From NCBI GenBank assembly GCA_027492205.1, contig JAOZFN010000007.1:303112-367111 (forward strand): DNA of 64,000 bases, in the 5' to 3' direction. Position 1 is the first letter of the stretch. Each line of letters opens with the position of its first letter. The position numbers were made by a program, and so were the translations under genes. Source of the stretch: Thermoproteota archaeon (GTDB taxonomy: Archaea; Korarchaeota; Korarchaeia; Korarchaeales; Korarchaeaceae). This document shows positions 37,916 through 46,735 of this stretch, piece by piece. The notes under the pieces were generated by a model. That model saw only the letters and a program-made list of their open reading frames with translations, was not told where the DNA came from and made no database searches.

Positions 37916-38995
37916 CTATAAGCTTGGCCCGCCCTCCCTCCTGAGGAACTCCCTGACGCGCGGCGGGAGGTCCCCCTCGCCGACCCCCTCGAGGTGGGGG
38001 GTGAGGTCCACCGAGTTGAAGGTGTCCCAGAAGAGGAGCGGGCCCCTCGCCCCGGCAATGGCCTTGGCGAGGAGGGCCGCGAAGGCCTTCGCGGTGTACG
38101 TGAGGTCCAGCTCCACGCCGTCGGTCCCGAGCAGGAGTTCCCTGGCCTCCACGGCCTCCCGCGTGGGGGCGCCGTATCCGGGTCCGTAGAAGCCGTGGAT
38201 CACCTCCAGGTCGGAGGGGCTGAATCTGAGGTCGGGGACCGAGTCCGACCGAGACCTGAGGAGCCTGACAACCCTGTTGGCCAGGTCGGCCACCCTCCTC
38301 GCGTTGCCTATCCTCTCTGGAGTGACCCTGACCCCGACCAGCCTCGAGTCCAGACCCGCGAGCCTCAGCCCGACCAGCAGGCCGGCCAGCGTTCCCCCGG
38401 TTCCGAGCGCGAGGTAGATCTCCCGGGGCTCGGGCAGCTCTCCGGAGTCGACCTGGCGAGCCAGCTCCAGCCCGGCGTCGACGAAGCCGAGGGCCCCCAG
38501 GGGGGAGGAGCCGCCGAGGGGGAGGGTGTAGATCCCTCTCCTGGTGAGCTTGATCCAAGCCACGATCAGCGCCCTCTCCAGGGAGTTCCTGGCCAGGTGC
38601 ACCTCGGCCCCAAACTTCACGTCCAGGAGGAGGTTCCTCCTCACGTGAGGGTTGATCGGCTGGGGGTGGAGGACCAGTATAGATCTGAGGCCGAGCCTGC
38701 GGGAGTGTATGGTCGTCGCCAGGCAGTGATTAGACCCGAGGCCGCCGAACGTGAGCACGTACCTCTTTCCTCGCCTCTTCGCGTCGGCCAGGGTGAACTC
38801 CAGCTTCCGAACCTTGTTACCCCCGTAGTGACTTGAGGAGCGGTCGTCTCTTTTGATCCAGATCTCGCAGAGCTCTTCAGACTCACACAGACCCTCTAGC
38901 CTGTGGACGGGGGTGGGAAGGTCCCCAAGGCTCGTCCAAGGGATTCTCCCCTCCAGCTCTGGATGCTCCTCGAAGAGCCAGGGGCGCGCCCTCAT
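37916..38995 (-). CDS. PLP-dependent ACC deaminase/D-cysteine desulfhydrase family enzyme
   Basis: IKRDDRSSSHYGGNKVRKLEFTLADAKRRG...TFGGLGSNHCLA. Confidence 0.92.
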   Translation of the reverse strand: MRARPWLFEEHPELEGRIPWTSLGDLPTPVHRLEGLCESEELCEIWIKRDDRSSSHYGGNKVRKLEFTLADAKRRGKRYVLTFGGLGSNHCLATTIHSRRLGLRSILVLHPQPINPHVRRNLLLDVKFGAEVHLARNSLERALIVAWIKLTRRGIYTLPLGGSSPLGALGFVDAGLELARQVDSGELPEPREIYLALGTGGTLAGLLVGLRLAGLDSRLVGVRVTPERIGNARRVADLANRVVRLLRSRSDSVPDLRFSPSDLEVIHGFYGPGYGAPTREAVEARELLLGTDGVELDLTYTAKAFAALLAKAIAGARGPLLFWDTFNSVDLTPHLEGVGEGDLPPRVREFLRREGGPSL

Positions 38996-39076
38996 CGAGT
39001 CGACGCTCCAGCGCAGGATATAACCCCCCTGCGCCCACTCGGCCCCGCCTTTTATTCCGATAGACCACGCGCCGCG

Positions 39077-39310
39077 ATGCGGATCCCTGGGAGGTTGATA
39101 TCCTTTCCGCTCCGGCGCGGACCGAGCCTAGATGCCAGCAGGGAGAGGGTCAGGAGGCACCTCCGGGAGGTCATCGCGGAGGTCAGGGTCGTCAACCCCG
39201 CGGCCAGCGAGGCAGCCGAGGCGCTAGCGGCCCTCATGGTTGGGCTGCTGACGGCCAGCGAGGGGGAGGCTCGGGAGCTGGCCAGGCTGCTGGGGGTGGG
39301 TCGTGAGTGA
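39077..39310 (+). CDS. Small protein, first gene of pilus-associated plus-strand operon
   Basis: TATA-like ttttatt ~25 nt upstream of ATG; stop overlaps next start. Confidence 0.55.
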   Translation: MRIPGRLISFPLRRGPSLDASRERVRRHLREVIAEVRVVNPAASEAAEALAALMVGLLTASEGEARELARLLGVGRE

Positions 39311-39729
39311 ACGAGACGCTAGCTTACGCCCTGATCGGTCTCGTCTCAGCGGCTGCGATGTTGGGCCTCGTCTCGGGGCCCATGAGGGAGGCTGCGGAGA
39401 GGGTGGACCGGAGGGTGACGGCGGCGAGCGAGTGGACCCTCGGCGGGGCCGTGAGCAACTGCGTGTCGGCCGTAATAGGAGGGGGGACCTGCAGAACTCG
39501 GGCGTTCGTTCCGGTGGAACTCGTGGTCGAGGTCAAGGGGGGTCGGGTCATAGTCTGGGACAACGAGAGCCTGGCCAAGTTCACGGTCGAGTTCCCGGTT
39601 GAGGTGAGGCTCCTGAACGGGCAGACGTACCCCTGGCACCCTGAGAACAAGGTCCGCGTGGTCAGGGGGTTCGTCTGGGTCGAGGCGGCCTGGGCCGACG
39701 GGACCGTGCTGCTGGAGGTGGGGGGGTAG
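39307..39729 (+). CDS. Single N-terminal TM pilin-like/minor-pilin-like protein
   Basis: TLAYALIGLVSAAAMLGLVSGPM then beta-rich tail. Confidence 0.5.
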   Translation: MNETLAYALIGLVSAAAMLGLVSGPMREAAERVDRRVTAASEWTLGGAVSNCVSAVIGGGTCRTRAFVPVELVVEVKGGRVIVWDNESLAKFTVEFPVEVRLLNGQTYPWHPENKVRVVRGFVWVEAAWADGTVLLEVGG

Positions 39730-39998
39730 TGAGGAGGGTGCTCAGGGAGTCGCTCGGCATCGCGCTGAACGCCACCCTCCTGCTGAGCGCCCTGGCCATG
39801 GGCGCCCTCCTGCGCGGCCTGGGAGAGCTGGCCTCAAGCGCCCGGCTCAGGGAGGACCTCTCGAGGCTGAGGGAGAGGGCCGAGTCACTTCGCGTCGTCA
39901 CCGTGGTCAGGTACCCGTGGGGGGCCGAGGTCCAGGTTCCGCCAGGAGCGGGCGGCTTCGGGGAGGGAGGTGGGCGGGTTGTCGGAGGAGGCGGCTGA
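39729..39998 (+). CDS. Single-TM small protein
   Basis: ESLGIALNATLLLSALAMGALLRGL; overlapping start/stop. Confidence 0.5.
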   Translation: MRRVLRESLGIALNATLLLSALAMGALLRGLGELASSARLREDLSRLRERAESLRVVTVVRYPWGAEVQVPPGAGGFGEGGGRVVGGGG

Positions 39999-40107
39999 CG
40001 CGATCGGGGACCTGCTCTGGCTCGCCCTGGTGATCGCCGCGCTCGTCGCGGCGACGCTGGCCGCGGCTCAGAGGCCGAGCCCGCTGCCGCTGGGGGTGAT
40101 ACCGTGA
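39979..40107 (+). CDS. 42-aa membrane microprotein LSEEAADAIGDLLWLALVIAALVAATLAAAQRPSPLPLGVIP
   Basis: TTG start; overlaps both neighbours. Confidence 0.45.
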   Translation: MSEEAADAIGDLLWLALVIAALVAATLAAAQRPSPLPLGVIP

Positions 40108-40379
40108 GGGTCCTGTGGCTGTCGGTGGGCGCGCTGACGGTGGTTGTGCTGGCCGGCTATGCCCTCCTGGGATACCAAGGCCCCGGGTGGGTGATCGCCT
40201 GCAGGGACTCACAGGCCGGCGGGCTCGTCGACGCGCTCAAAGAGGAGGGGGTGAGGCTCGTCTGGGAGGGCGTGGCAGAGGTGGACGGCAGGCTGAACCT
40301 CTCCTGCCCGCTGTCGGCGAGGGTGGTGATCCCGCTCCCTGAGGGGCTGAACCACACCGTTGAGGTGGGGGGAGGGTGA
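40104..40379 (+). CDS. Signal-anchored small protein
   Basis: GTG start, VLWLSVGALTVVVLAGYALLG. Confidence 0.5.
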   Translation: MRVLWLSVGALTVVVLAGYALLGYQGPGWVIACRDSQAGGLVDALKEEGVRLVWEGVAEVDGRLNLSCPLSARVVIPLPEGLNHTVEVGGG

Positions 40380-41299
40380 GGGACCTCCTCGGGCTCGCCG
40401 CAGTGCTGGTGATCGCCCTCTCGGCGCTTGGGGGGCACAGGGCAAGTGAGCTCGATCCGCCCGCGGTCGACGCCGGACTCTCGCAGTCGGTGGCGTGGAT
40501 GGAGGCCGAGACCGCCCTTCCTCGGCTCCTGATCTACATCCGCTGTGCGATCGACAGGTGGATGGTCGAGACAAACGGCGGGAGCCTCGAGAACATCGAA
40601 CTTCCGCAGATAGATCTGAGGGAGTGGGAGGAGGTGATTGCCCGGGCGGCGCTCGTGGAGGCCGCATCGGAGCTCAGGGCCTCAGCCGAGGTGGAGCTCA
40701 AGAGGAACCCCGGCCCCGGCGGGGTGGACGAGGATCTCAATTCCCTCTTCCTCGGTGGGGGCGACTCCGGGATGATAAGGGTCCGAGGCTCGCTCAACGT
40801 CTCGACTCTGGTTAGGAGGGGGCTGGCCCAGACGTCGGCGGTCAGGAACTACACATTCACGGTGGTCCACCCCCTGAGGTACTACTCGGTGGTTGAGGCC
40901 CACCGGGAGGCCGCGGAGGGAGTCAGCGAGATAGCTGGCCAGTCGATATTCTTTGTGGGGGTCGTCAACTCCACCGACGAACTCCTCGACGCCTCTGACG
41001 ACGCGATACGGCAGGTGCTCGGAGAGATCGGGTCGCTGGAGAGGGAGCTGAGGGACAGGTACTCCAGGAGGGGATTGAGCGTCTCGTTTGACGTTGCTCT
41101 CAACGGATCAGAACTCGACCTGGTGGAGAGGGGCGAGTGGGTCGAGGTGACGCACCGTGCCACCATCCTCATACGCGTCTGGGTGGAGGACCCCCAGGTC
41201 CGCTACTGGTGGGGCGGAGAGAAGATCGGGTGGGGGTGCTACTCGGAGGGCGAGATCACGGTCGTCACCCGCGGGCTCCTGCGGAGGGGACCCACTTGA
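40376..41299 (+). CDS. Secreted/membrane-anchored protein of pilus-like locus
   Basis: N-terminal DLLGLAAVLVIALSALGG hydrophobic segment; operon position. Confidence 0.55.
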   Translation: MRDLLGLAAVLVIALSALGGHRASELDPPAVDAGLSQSVAWMEAETALPRLLIYIRCAIDRWMVETNGGSLENIELPQIDLREWEEVIARAALVEAASELRASAEVELKRNPGPGGVDEDLNSLFLGGGDSGMIRVRGSLNVSTLVRRGLAQTSAVRNYTFTVVHPLRYYSVVEAHREAAEGVSEIAGQSIFFVGVVNSTDELLDASDDAIRQVLGEIGSLERELRDRYSRRGLSVSFDVALNGSELDLVERGEWVEVTHRATILIRVWVEDPQVRYWWGGEKIGWGCYSEGEITVVTRGLLRRGPT

Positions 41300-41541
41300 A
41301 CCCCTTCGAGAGAGAGCTTGAGGGGCTGCTCTGGGGGCTCTTGGAGGCCTTGAGGGAGGGCCTGCTGAGGGTGTCGGCCCTCGCCCGAGAGGCCGCGCCT
41401 CCGATAGGCCTCCTCCTAGTCCTCGCCTGGCTCCTGGAGGACCACCTGGATCTGGCGAGGGAGGTCCGGCGGGTGATGCTCTACCTGCTGGTGGCGGCGA
41501 TCGCGCTGGCCTCGATCCCTAGAATCCTGGGCGCCCCCTGA
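41296..41541 (+). CDS. Small membrane protein
   Basis: TTG start overlapping previous TGA; PPIGLLLVLAWLLE, VMLYLLVAAIALASIP. Confidence 0.55.
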   Translation: MNPFERELEGLLWGLLEALREGLLRVSALAREAAPPIGLLLVLAWLLEDHLDLAREVRRVMLYLLVAAIALASIPRILGAP

Positions 41542-41600
41542 ACACCCGCGCTAGCGCGATACTTTCGTCAGGTGGGCGGAGGAAACCCGCAGCGGCCCAC

Positions 41601-42524
41601 TTGCAGCGCATGGTGGTCCAGGGAGACGCGCCCAGGTGCCCGATTGACGGATCTCGCCTCATCGTCGAGGGCGGCTGTCTGGTGTGTCCGACGTGCGGGA
41701 GGACGTGGGGCAGACTCTCGCGGCCCGAGAGCTGGCGGTCGGGAGTTCCAGCGAGGAGTTCCCGGGTGAGGATTATCCAGGACCTGGCTGAGGCTCTTGA
41801 GGTGCCTGATTCGGTCCGCTCGGCCGCCGAGGGGCTCTTGGGAATCTACCTCTCCAGGAGAGGGGGGAGGGCGTCCGCCGCCCTCGCCGCCGCCTGCCTC
41901 CTGGCCGCGGGTAGGAGGCTGGGGTATCCCCTGACGATCTCGGAGGTGCTGGATGCGCTCTCCCTCACTCGGGTGAGGAGGGTCAGGCCAGGCGACGTCT
42001 TGAAGGGCTTGGAGGCAGTAAAATCGCTCTTAGGCGTCTCTTGCCGGGTCTCTCCGGAGTACTACGTCGGGGCGATAATCAGGGGGCTGGTCAGGTCCGG
42101 TCTGGACATGAGGGGAATGGAGGAGGTGATCAGGATCCGGGCCATCGCCATGCTGCGCCGGATCGAGGGGTCGGGTGGGTTCCTGAGGGGGAGGAACCCC
42201 CGGCACCTCGCGGCGGTCGCGGTCCTGCTGGCCATGGAGGAGGTCGGGTTCCCCACGAGGTTGAGGGGAGGGGCTCAGATTCCGTTCAAGGATCTGCTGC
42301 GGAGACTGGGGCTCGGGAAGAGCAGATGGAAGGAGACCGCCAGCCTGCTAGAGGAGCGCCGGGATCGCGAGGGCCGTCGTGAAGGCCGCCAGGTCGAGCG
42401 TGGAGAGCCTGCCGCCGCGAAGGTACCCGGCGACGCACGCGGCGGCGAGGGCCACCCACGGTATCGGCCCGCCCAAAGGGCACGTAGACAGGACGAGCTT
42501 CAAGTCTCCGCCCCCCAGGCCTAG
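41601..42524 (+). CDS. TFB/TFIIB-like transcription factor paralog
   Basis: Zn-ribbon CPIDGSRLIVEGGCLVCPTCG and two cyclin-like repeats (LAEALEVPDSVRSAAEGLLGIYLSRRGGRASAALAAACLLAAGRRLG...). Confidence 0.7.
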   Translation: MQRMVVQGDAPRCPIDGSRLIVEGGCLVCPTCGRTWGRLSRPESWRSGVPARSSRVRIIQDLAEALEVPDSVRSAAEGLLGIYLSRRGGRASAALAAACLLAAGRRLGYPLTISEVLDALSLTRVRRVRPGDVLKGLEAVKSLLGVSCRVSPEYYVGAIIRGLVRSGLDMRGMEEVIRIRAIAMLRRIEGSGGFLRGRNPRHLAAVAVLLAMEEVGFPTRLRGGAQIPFKDLLRRLGLGKSRWKETASLLEERRDREGRREGRQVERGEPAAAKVPGDARGGEGHPRYRPAQRARRQDELQVSAPQA

Positions 42525-42728
42525 CCTGTGTAGGACCAGCGCGGCCGGGATGGACAGGGCGGACCATATGAGGGCCGGCCTCCACCACCCCACAGAGCCG
42601 GCCACAGCCAGGTTTAGGATCAAGAAGGTGGCGTTGAGACGGTTCGGAACCCTACCTGAGCGGGAGTCAACGCAGGCCGCAACCCACACCTCCGAGAGGA
42701 GGAGGGCTGCGGGGGCGAGGCTGGACAC
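42348..42728 (-). CDS. Prepilin-peptidase-like (A24/TadV-type) membrane protein
   Basis: ACVDSRSGRVPNRLN and LGLGGGDLKLVLST. Confidence 0.65.
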   Translation of the reverse strand: MSSLAPAALLLSEVWVAACVDSRSGRVPNRLNATFLILNLAVAGSVGWWRPALIWSALSIPAALVLHRLGLGGGDLKLVLSTCPLGGPIPWVALAAACVAGYLRGGRLSTLDLAAFTTALAIPALL

Positions 42729-42730
42729 GT

Positions 42731-43312
42731 TCAAACTCCCATCGCCTCCAGCAGAGCTATAGCCAGCGCCGCCGAGGCGGCCGGCAGGGTCATCCAGGCG
42801 GGGCTGTCCCCAGCCTCGGACAGAAGGAGCGCTGAGAATCCCAGTCCAACAGCCACCATCGGACCCAGGGCCCCGGTTCCCTGGACGCCAGGGCTCAGGG
42901 ACATTTGAGCCAGAAGCTCGGTCACCTTGCCCAAGACCGCCGTCGAGGCGGCTACGGACGCAGCTAGGATCCTGCACACCCGCCTGTGCCACCTCAGCAG
43001 CGACTCCCTCTCCTCCATGAGCTGTCCGATGGCGCGGGATGCCGAGGCGGCGTGGCGGAGGATCATGGCCGCCCCCTCCGGGCTCAGGCCAGGGACCAGC
43101 GCCCTCACCAGGGGGGAGTCTTCGCCAAAGGCCTCGGCGGCAAGGGAGAGGGAGGCCAGGACGTCCCCCTCGACCTTCGCCCTGGCCGCCGCCCCCCGCA
43201 GATCGCTTCGAGAGCGCGCCAGGGTCTCAACGGCGGCCAGGGGAGGCATGCCGGCCTCCAGGAGGGAGGCCAGCCAGTCCATCAGGCTCGGGCCCTCCAC
43301 AGCCGGACCCAC
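42731..43312 (-). CDS. TadC-like membrane protein
   Basis: WLASLLEAGMPPLAAVETLARSRSDLRGAAARAKVEGDV; operon position. Confidence 0.6.
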   Translation of the reverse strand: MGPAVEGPSLMDWLASLLEAGMPPLAAVETLARSRSDLRGAAARAKVEGDVLASLSLAAEAFGEDSPLVRALVPGLSPEGAAMILRHAASASRAIGQLMEERESLLRWHRRVCRILAASVAASTAVLGKVTELLAQMSLSPGVQGTGALGPMVAVGLGFSALLLSEAGDSPAWMTLPAASAALAIALLEAMGV

Positions 43313-43803
43313 CTCCTCACCGACGCCGCCAGAAGAGACAGGGAGATCGCGGCGGCCGCCGGGGCGATGAAGCTCGGTGGCGCGGAGCCCGCGACCACCG
43401 AGGCCGCCACCACGGTGATGGCGGAGAAGGCGGCCGTCGTCCGGATCCCCAACCTGAGCGACATCTCCCGAGACTCGGCCTCGATCTCAGACTCAACGTA
43501 GCGCCTGAGAACGTCGAGAGAGACCCCCGGGTTTCCTCCCCTGACAAGCGCGGTGACCGCCTCCCTCAGAGGGGCCCAGTCTACTGTTGAGAGCGACCTC
43601 TCGAGCGCCGCTTCGATGGACGTGCCCTCGACGGCCGCCTCAGCCAGGGCGCTCCTGAAGGCCCGCGCGACCTCCTCAGGCGCCGCCTCGGCGGCAACCC
43701 TCAGGGCGGCGGGCACGCCGGCTGGCAGGGCGGCGCAGAGCGCGTAGACGGCCCGCAGCCTGTCGCGGGACCTTCCTCCTCCAAACAGGCTGGCGACGCT
43801 CAA
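43282..43803 (-). CDS. TadB/GspF-like membrane protein
   Basis: YALCAALPAGVPAALRVAAEAAPEEVARAFRSALAEAAVEGTSIEAAL, C-terminal TM; TTGA overlap with ATPase gene. Confidence 0.6.
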   Translation of the reverse strand: MSVASLFGGGRSRDRLRAVYALCAALPAGVPAALRVAAEAAPEEVARAFRSALAEAAVEGTSIEAALERSLSTVDWAPLREAVTALVRGGNPGVSLDVLRRYVESEIEAESREMSLRLGIRTTAAFSAITVVAASVVAGSAPPSFIAPAAAAISLSLLAASVRRWVRLWRARA

Positions 43804-45200
43804 GCCGGAATCACCCTGCCAACGGCGGCCGCGACCTCGAAGTTCGTCCGCATGCCCCTGAGCGACCGGACGAGGTCGAGCCAGGCGCCGCTCGGCTCGG
43901 GGTCGACCTCCTCCCAGGCGCCTCCAATCACCGTGCCGACGCGCTCCACCCTCTTGTCTCTCATGAACGCGATCAGCGCGCCCTCGAGGGCCTGGGAGAG
44001 CCCCCAGGAGGACCACTTCCGCAGCAGCCCCCGCCAGTCCGAGGCGTGCGTGGTGGCCAGCACCCTGAAGCCAGAGTCGAAGGCGAACTCAAACGCCTTC
44101 GCGTGCTCTGAACTCAATATCTCCCCCAAGAAGACGACGTCTGGGTTCCTGTGGAGCAGGGCCATGACCGCCAAGGTCCGGGCCCCGGGAATTGCATATG
44201 CGTGGTGGAGCATCCCGTACTCACCGAGGTCCTCCACCTCCCTGACCTCCTCCACCGTGAGCACCCTGACCCCCCTCCCTAGGGCCACCAGCAGGGCGTT
44301 GCATAGCGTCGTCTTGCCCGACCCAGTCGGACCCGCGACCAGGACGGGCGTTCCCCCGGACAGCGCCTCAAGCACGTGCGCGGCCTGAGCCTCCGAGATG
44401 GTCCCAAGGGATATGAGCCTTGGGAGTGGGAGGCGAGACATCGCGGACAGGTTCCTTGCGTCGAACCCAGGGGTGGAGGCTGGGGGCACGTCCACCGTGA
44501 GCCTCACCCTGCCCCCGGGCAGCTCCAGGTCGACCTTTGCGAGAGGGTTGTGGGGACCGATGGAGCCGTGTGGATGGAGTTCGACGAAGCTCCTTATTCT
44601 CTCAAAGTCGGTCTCGTCGAGGATCAGGTTCTCGACGACCAACCTTCCCGCCTCGATGTGATCGATGTACACCCTCGATCCGAGGCTCCCGTAGACCTCA
44701 GTCACGTCCGAGCCCATTAGGAGGATCGCGATCGGCCACAGCTTCGTCGATCTAACGGCCGCCTCAAGGGCGAGGTCCGGATCCAACCCCATTCCGGCCG
44801 CCAGCGACGACCGGTAGGACACCGTCCTCCAAAGCCCCGCTTCCAGCACGTCGGGCGGGTACCTGCCCCGCAGGAGTTCTGCCGCAGCTGCTGCGGAGGC
44901 CGCGGAGTCGCCGCCGCGGACCCAGCTCTTCGGGACCAGCGCGCCTTCTCGCCGACCGTTCTGCACGAGCAGGGCGGGTCCCAGGTCCTCCAGAATCCTC
45001 CCATCTGGAACCGGCGGACAGCGAGGCGGAGGAGGAACGGCTGCGATGATCCCCCTGGCCTCCCTCTCCCCGCGGGCCGACCTGGCCCTCAGCTCGTCGT
45101 AGGTCCTCGCGGGCCTGGTGGCTAGGAGTCGCGCCCACGCGTCGTCGAGCCGAGATACGGCGGCCGCGAACTCGTGAACCCTGCCCTCCCCCAGCAGCAA
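43800..45200 (-). CDS. GspE/TadA/ArlI-family secretion ATPase
   Basis: VAGPTGSGKTTLCNALL, VLTVEEVREVEDL, RNPDVVFLGEIL, ATTHASD. Confidence 0.9.
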   Translation of the reverse strand: MLLGEGRVHEFAAAVSRLDDAWARLLATRPARTYDELRARSARGEREARGIIAAVPPPPRCPPVPDGRILEDLGPALLVQNGRREGALVPKSWVRGGDSAASAAAAAELLRGRYPPDVLEAGLWRTVSYRSSLAAGMGLDPDLALEAAVRSTKLWPIAILLMGSDVTEVYGSLGSRVYIDHIEAGRLVVENLILDETDFERIRSFVELHPHGSIGPHNPLAKVDLELPGGRVRLTVDVPPASTPGFDARNLSAMSRLPLPRLISLGTISEAQAAHVLEALSGGTPVLVAGPTGSGKTTLCNALLVALGRGVRVLTVEEVREVEDLGEYGMLHHAYAIPGARTLAVMALLHRNPDVVFLGEILSSEHAKAFEFAFDSGFRVLATTHASDWRGLLRKWSSWGLSQALEGALIAFMRDKRVERVGTVIGGAWEEVDPEPSGAWLDLVRSLRGMRTNFEVAAAVGRVIPA

Positions 45201-45212
45201 GGCCCTCCCTCT

Positions 45213-45503
45213 TCAAGGAACGGTCGAATTCGCAGTCAAGTTAGCCTGCTCCTCTCCCCAGTGGAAGATGCCGCCCAATCGATCTCTCAGATCGGTCACA
45301 AAGTCGAGGAACTTCTTGTCGGCGAGTTCTGGCAGGTTCCACACCAGGTCCACGACGCCCGCCACAGGATTGACCACCAGGACGAAGAACGCGGCGATCG
45401 TGGCGGCTATGAGGAGAGCCTGCTCGACCGTCTGAGTGACCCCCCTCTCGTCCTCGAGAAACTCGATCAGATAGCCGGGAAGACGCCGGCGGACCTCCTC
45501 CAC
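45213..45503 (-). CDS. Pilin-like protein
   Basis: EDERGVTQTVEQALLIAATIAAFFVLVVNPVAG, directly upstream of ATPase. Confidence 0.55.
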   Translation of the reverse strand: MEEVRRRLPGYLIEFLEDERGVTQTVEQALLIAATIAAFFVLVVNPVAGVVDLVWNLPELADKKFLDFVTDLRDRLGGIFHWGEEQANLTANSTVP

Positions 45504-45530
45504 GGGATCACCGATTGGCGGCCGCGGCGG

Positions 45531-45932
45531 CTATAAAAGGCGGGGCCGGGACTCCCCGGAGAGAAGGACCTCGGCCGCCCTGAGGAGGTCGTCCGCCGAC
45601 CCGGAAGACAGTAGGTCCCTCCAAGCCCTGGGCAGGGCGGGTGAGAGCTCGGCCAAGTCGGAGTTGAGGGGCTGAGACAGCCTAGCAGCGAGCTCATACC
45701 TTATGGCGGAGAGGATCAGCTCTCTGGACCTCTCGAGGTGTCCGGCTTCTTTAAGCTCTCTGGCCCGCTCTAAGACTCTGAGTAGTAGCTTTCTCCTTCT
45801 TCGCTCCCGAATCCACCCGCGGGCCTCCAGCGACGCCTCAATGAGGACGACTAGGCAGGCGGGGGCCGCGGCCGGGGGCGACAGCGCTCCGGCAAGGAGC
45901 AGGGAGAGAGCCGCCAGGATCGGCGCAAACAT
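45531..45932 (-). CDS. Membrane-anchored small protein of pilus locus
   Basis: N-terminal TM and operon context. Confidence 0.5.
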   Translation of the reverse strand: MFAPILAALSLLLAGALSPPAAAPACLVVLIEASLEARGWIRERRRRKLLLRVLERARELKEAGHLERSRELILSAIRYELAARLSQPLNSDLAELSPALPRAWRDLLSSGSADDLLRAAEVLLSGESRPRLL

Positions 45933-46726
45933 CAGAGACCCCCCTCAGCCATCCTCTCCATGATGAGGCGCCTCACCTCCGCGACGTCATCCGCCACTGA
46001 CCGCGACACCCTGGGCCCAACTGGCGGCGGGGGAATCTCGACTACCCTCCGGGAGAACAGGCGGCGCGGGATGAGCCAGGGGATTGCCCCCGAGACGGCG
46101 CCGGCGAGCGCCCCGAGCGCGCCCGACGTCGAAGACACGAGCAGAGCGGCCGCCGATGTCGCGAGGGCGAGACCGGTCCCCCGCATTGTCCTCTCTCCGG
46201 ACCGAAGGTAAGCCCACGCCGGAATCGCCAAGACAGACGTTCCGGCCGCCAGAGAGTCGAGCCGGACGGCCCACCAGGCGGCGGTGGAGTACCTCGGGGG
46301 CAGCGCCAGGGCCGCGGCGGCCCCCATCACTACGGCGTATCCCGTGAACTTGAGCACGGACCTGGCGGACTTGGCGTAACCGTATCGCCAGGCGAGGCAC
46401 ACACTGGCAAAGTCAGAGAATCCAAACACGGCCGGAGCCACAAGTGACCCCCTCACCAAGAGGTCGATCAAGGTAGAGCCGTAGGACATTCCGGACAGGC
46501 TTGAGGCATAAACCAGGCCCAACACGCCCGCGCTGGAGAAGGAGAGGAGATAGCCAACGAGTCCACCGAGCGCCCCGGTCAGCGCGGCCTCCAGCGGCGA
46601 GTTGAAGATCTCACGCGACTCCGGCGGCCCGGGCACCCCCCCAAGGGCCCCGGTGAGCAGGGAGACGGCGACCAAGGAGTAGGCGCCCACGAGGACAACC
46701 AGGATCCTAGACGGACTCGAGGTCAT
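45932..46726 (-). CDS. Multi-TM protein of pilus locus
   Basis: Hydrophobic segments; adjacent reading frames overlap. Confidence 0.55.
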   Translation of the reverse strand: MTSSPSRILVVLVGAYSLVAVSLLTGALGGVPGPPESREIFNSPLEAALTGALGGLVGYLLSFSSAGVLGLVYASSLSGMSYGSTLIDLLVRGSLVAPAVFGFSDFASVCLAWRYGYAKSARSVLKFTGYAVVMGAAAALALPPRYSTAAWWAVRLDSLAAGTSVLAIPAWAYLRSGERTMRGTGLALATSAAALLVSSTSGALGALAGAVSGAIPWLIPRRLFSRRVVEIPPPPVGPRVSRSVADDVAEVRRLIMERMAEGGL

Positions 46727-46735
46727 CGAAAAGCA

